DNA of 5,026 nt, from contig PFAA01000014.1 of assembly GCA_002778715.1 (NCBI GenBank), positions 1-5,026 of the forward strand, given 5' to 3'. The stretch comes from Candidatus Campbellbacteria bacterium CG10_big_fil_rev_8_21_14_0_10_35_52 (GTDB lineage Bacteria; Patescibacteriota; Minisyncoccia; Phycocordibacterales; UBA2163). Within the stretch, counting starts at the first letter, position 1. The number at the start of each line of letters is the position of its first letter. Positions 5,005 to 5,026 of the stretch are shown piece by piece. A program made the position numbers and the translations under genes. Below the pieces are notes generated by a model, which made no database searches, was not told where the DNA came from, and saw only the letters and a list, made by a program, of their open reading frames with translations.

Positions 5005-5021
5005 CACGCGCCGAGCGCGTG
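5005..5021. repeat. GC-rich hairpin at the right edge
   Basis: CACGCGC (5005-5011) and GCGCGTG (5015-5021) form a perfect 7-bp stem around CGA. Its core, ACGCGC-N3-GCGCGT, is the same as that of the hairpin at 4895-4917. The window ends 5 nt later, so what follows cannot be judged. Confidence 0.5.
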
Positions 5022-5026
5022 GTGGC

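Overview
The window is AT-rich (roughly one third G+C by eye) and holds six complete plus-strand protein genes followed by a tRNA gene. All seven lie on the same strand. Short, stripped-down versions of core translation proteins point to a small-genome, ultra-small bacterium of the Candidate Phyla Radiation (Patescibacteria, probably Parcubacteria-like): a 322-residue RF1, a 194-residue EF-Ts, and an EF-Ts with Gln rather than Asp before its CKKAL motif. The near absence of Shine-Dalgarno sequences agrees with this. The lineage is an inference from sequence character, not from a search.

Layout. Positions 1-138 are non-coding. They carry a two-copy 23-24 bp direct repeat, a 16-bp imperfect palindrome, and perhaps the first codons of a divergent gene leaving the left edge. 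Next comes an exported peptidoglycan-cleaving protein (139-1491) made of a signal/anchor segment, a long coiled coil resembling the FtsEX-controlled hydrolase regulators, and a lytic transglycosylase domain. A translation block follows: rpmE (L31, 1550-1768), prfA (RF1, 1938-2906), rpsB (S2, 2988-3725) and tsf (EF-Ts, 3806-4390). A small membrane-anchored protein of unknown function (4400-4777) lies 9 nt after tsf, and tRNA-Thr(UGU) (4784-4856) begins 6 nt after its stop. The last 170 bases contain no gene but hold three hairpins, two of them GC-rich with a shared core.

Expression. Four genes are preceded by plausible sigma70-type promoters, all of extended -10 type (TGnTAtaaT-like). For the transglycosylase, prfA and rpsB genes the -10 element ends only 7-12 nt before the ATG. 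Their mRNAs would therefore start within a few bases of the start codon and be leaderless or nearly so. The rpmE and rpsB promoters share the same hexamers (TTGCAA / TATTAT). The tsf, small membrane protein and tRNA genes are probably read at least partly from the rpsB transcript, since no convincing terminator lies between them.

The window is mostly a conserved housekeeping locus. I did not find a defence system, mobile element, CRISPR array or clearly new multigene system. The most notable points are the compact leaderless-type promoters, the transglycosylase fused to an FtsEX-type coiled coil, and several small repeats and hairpins between genes.
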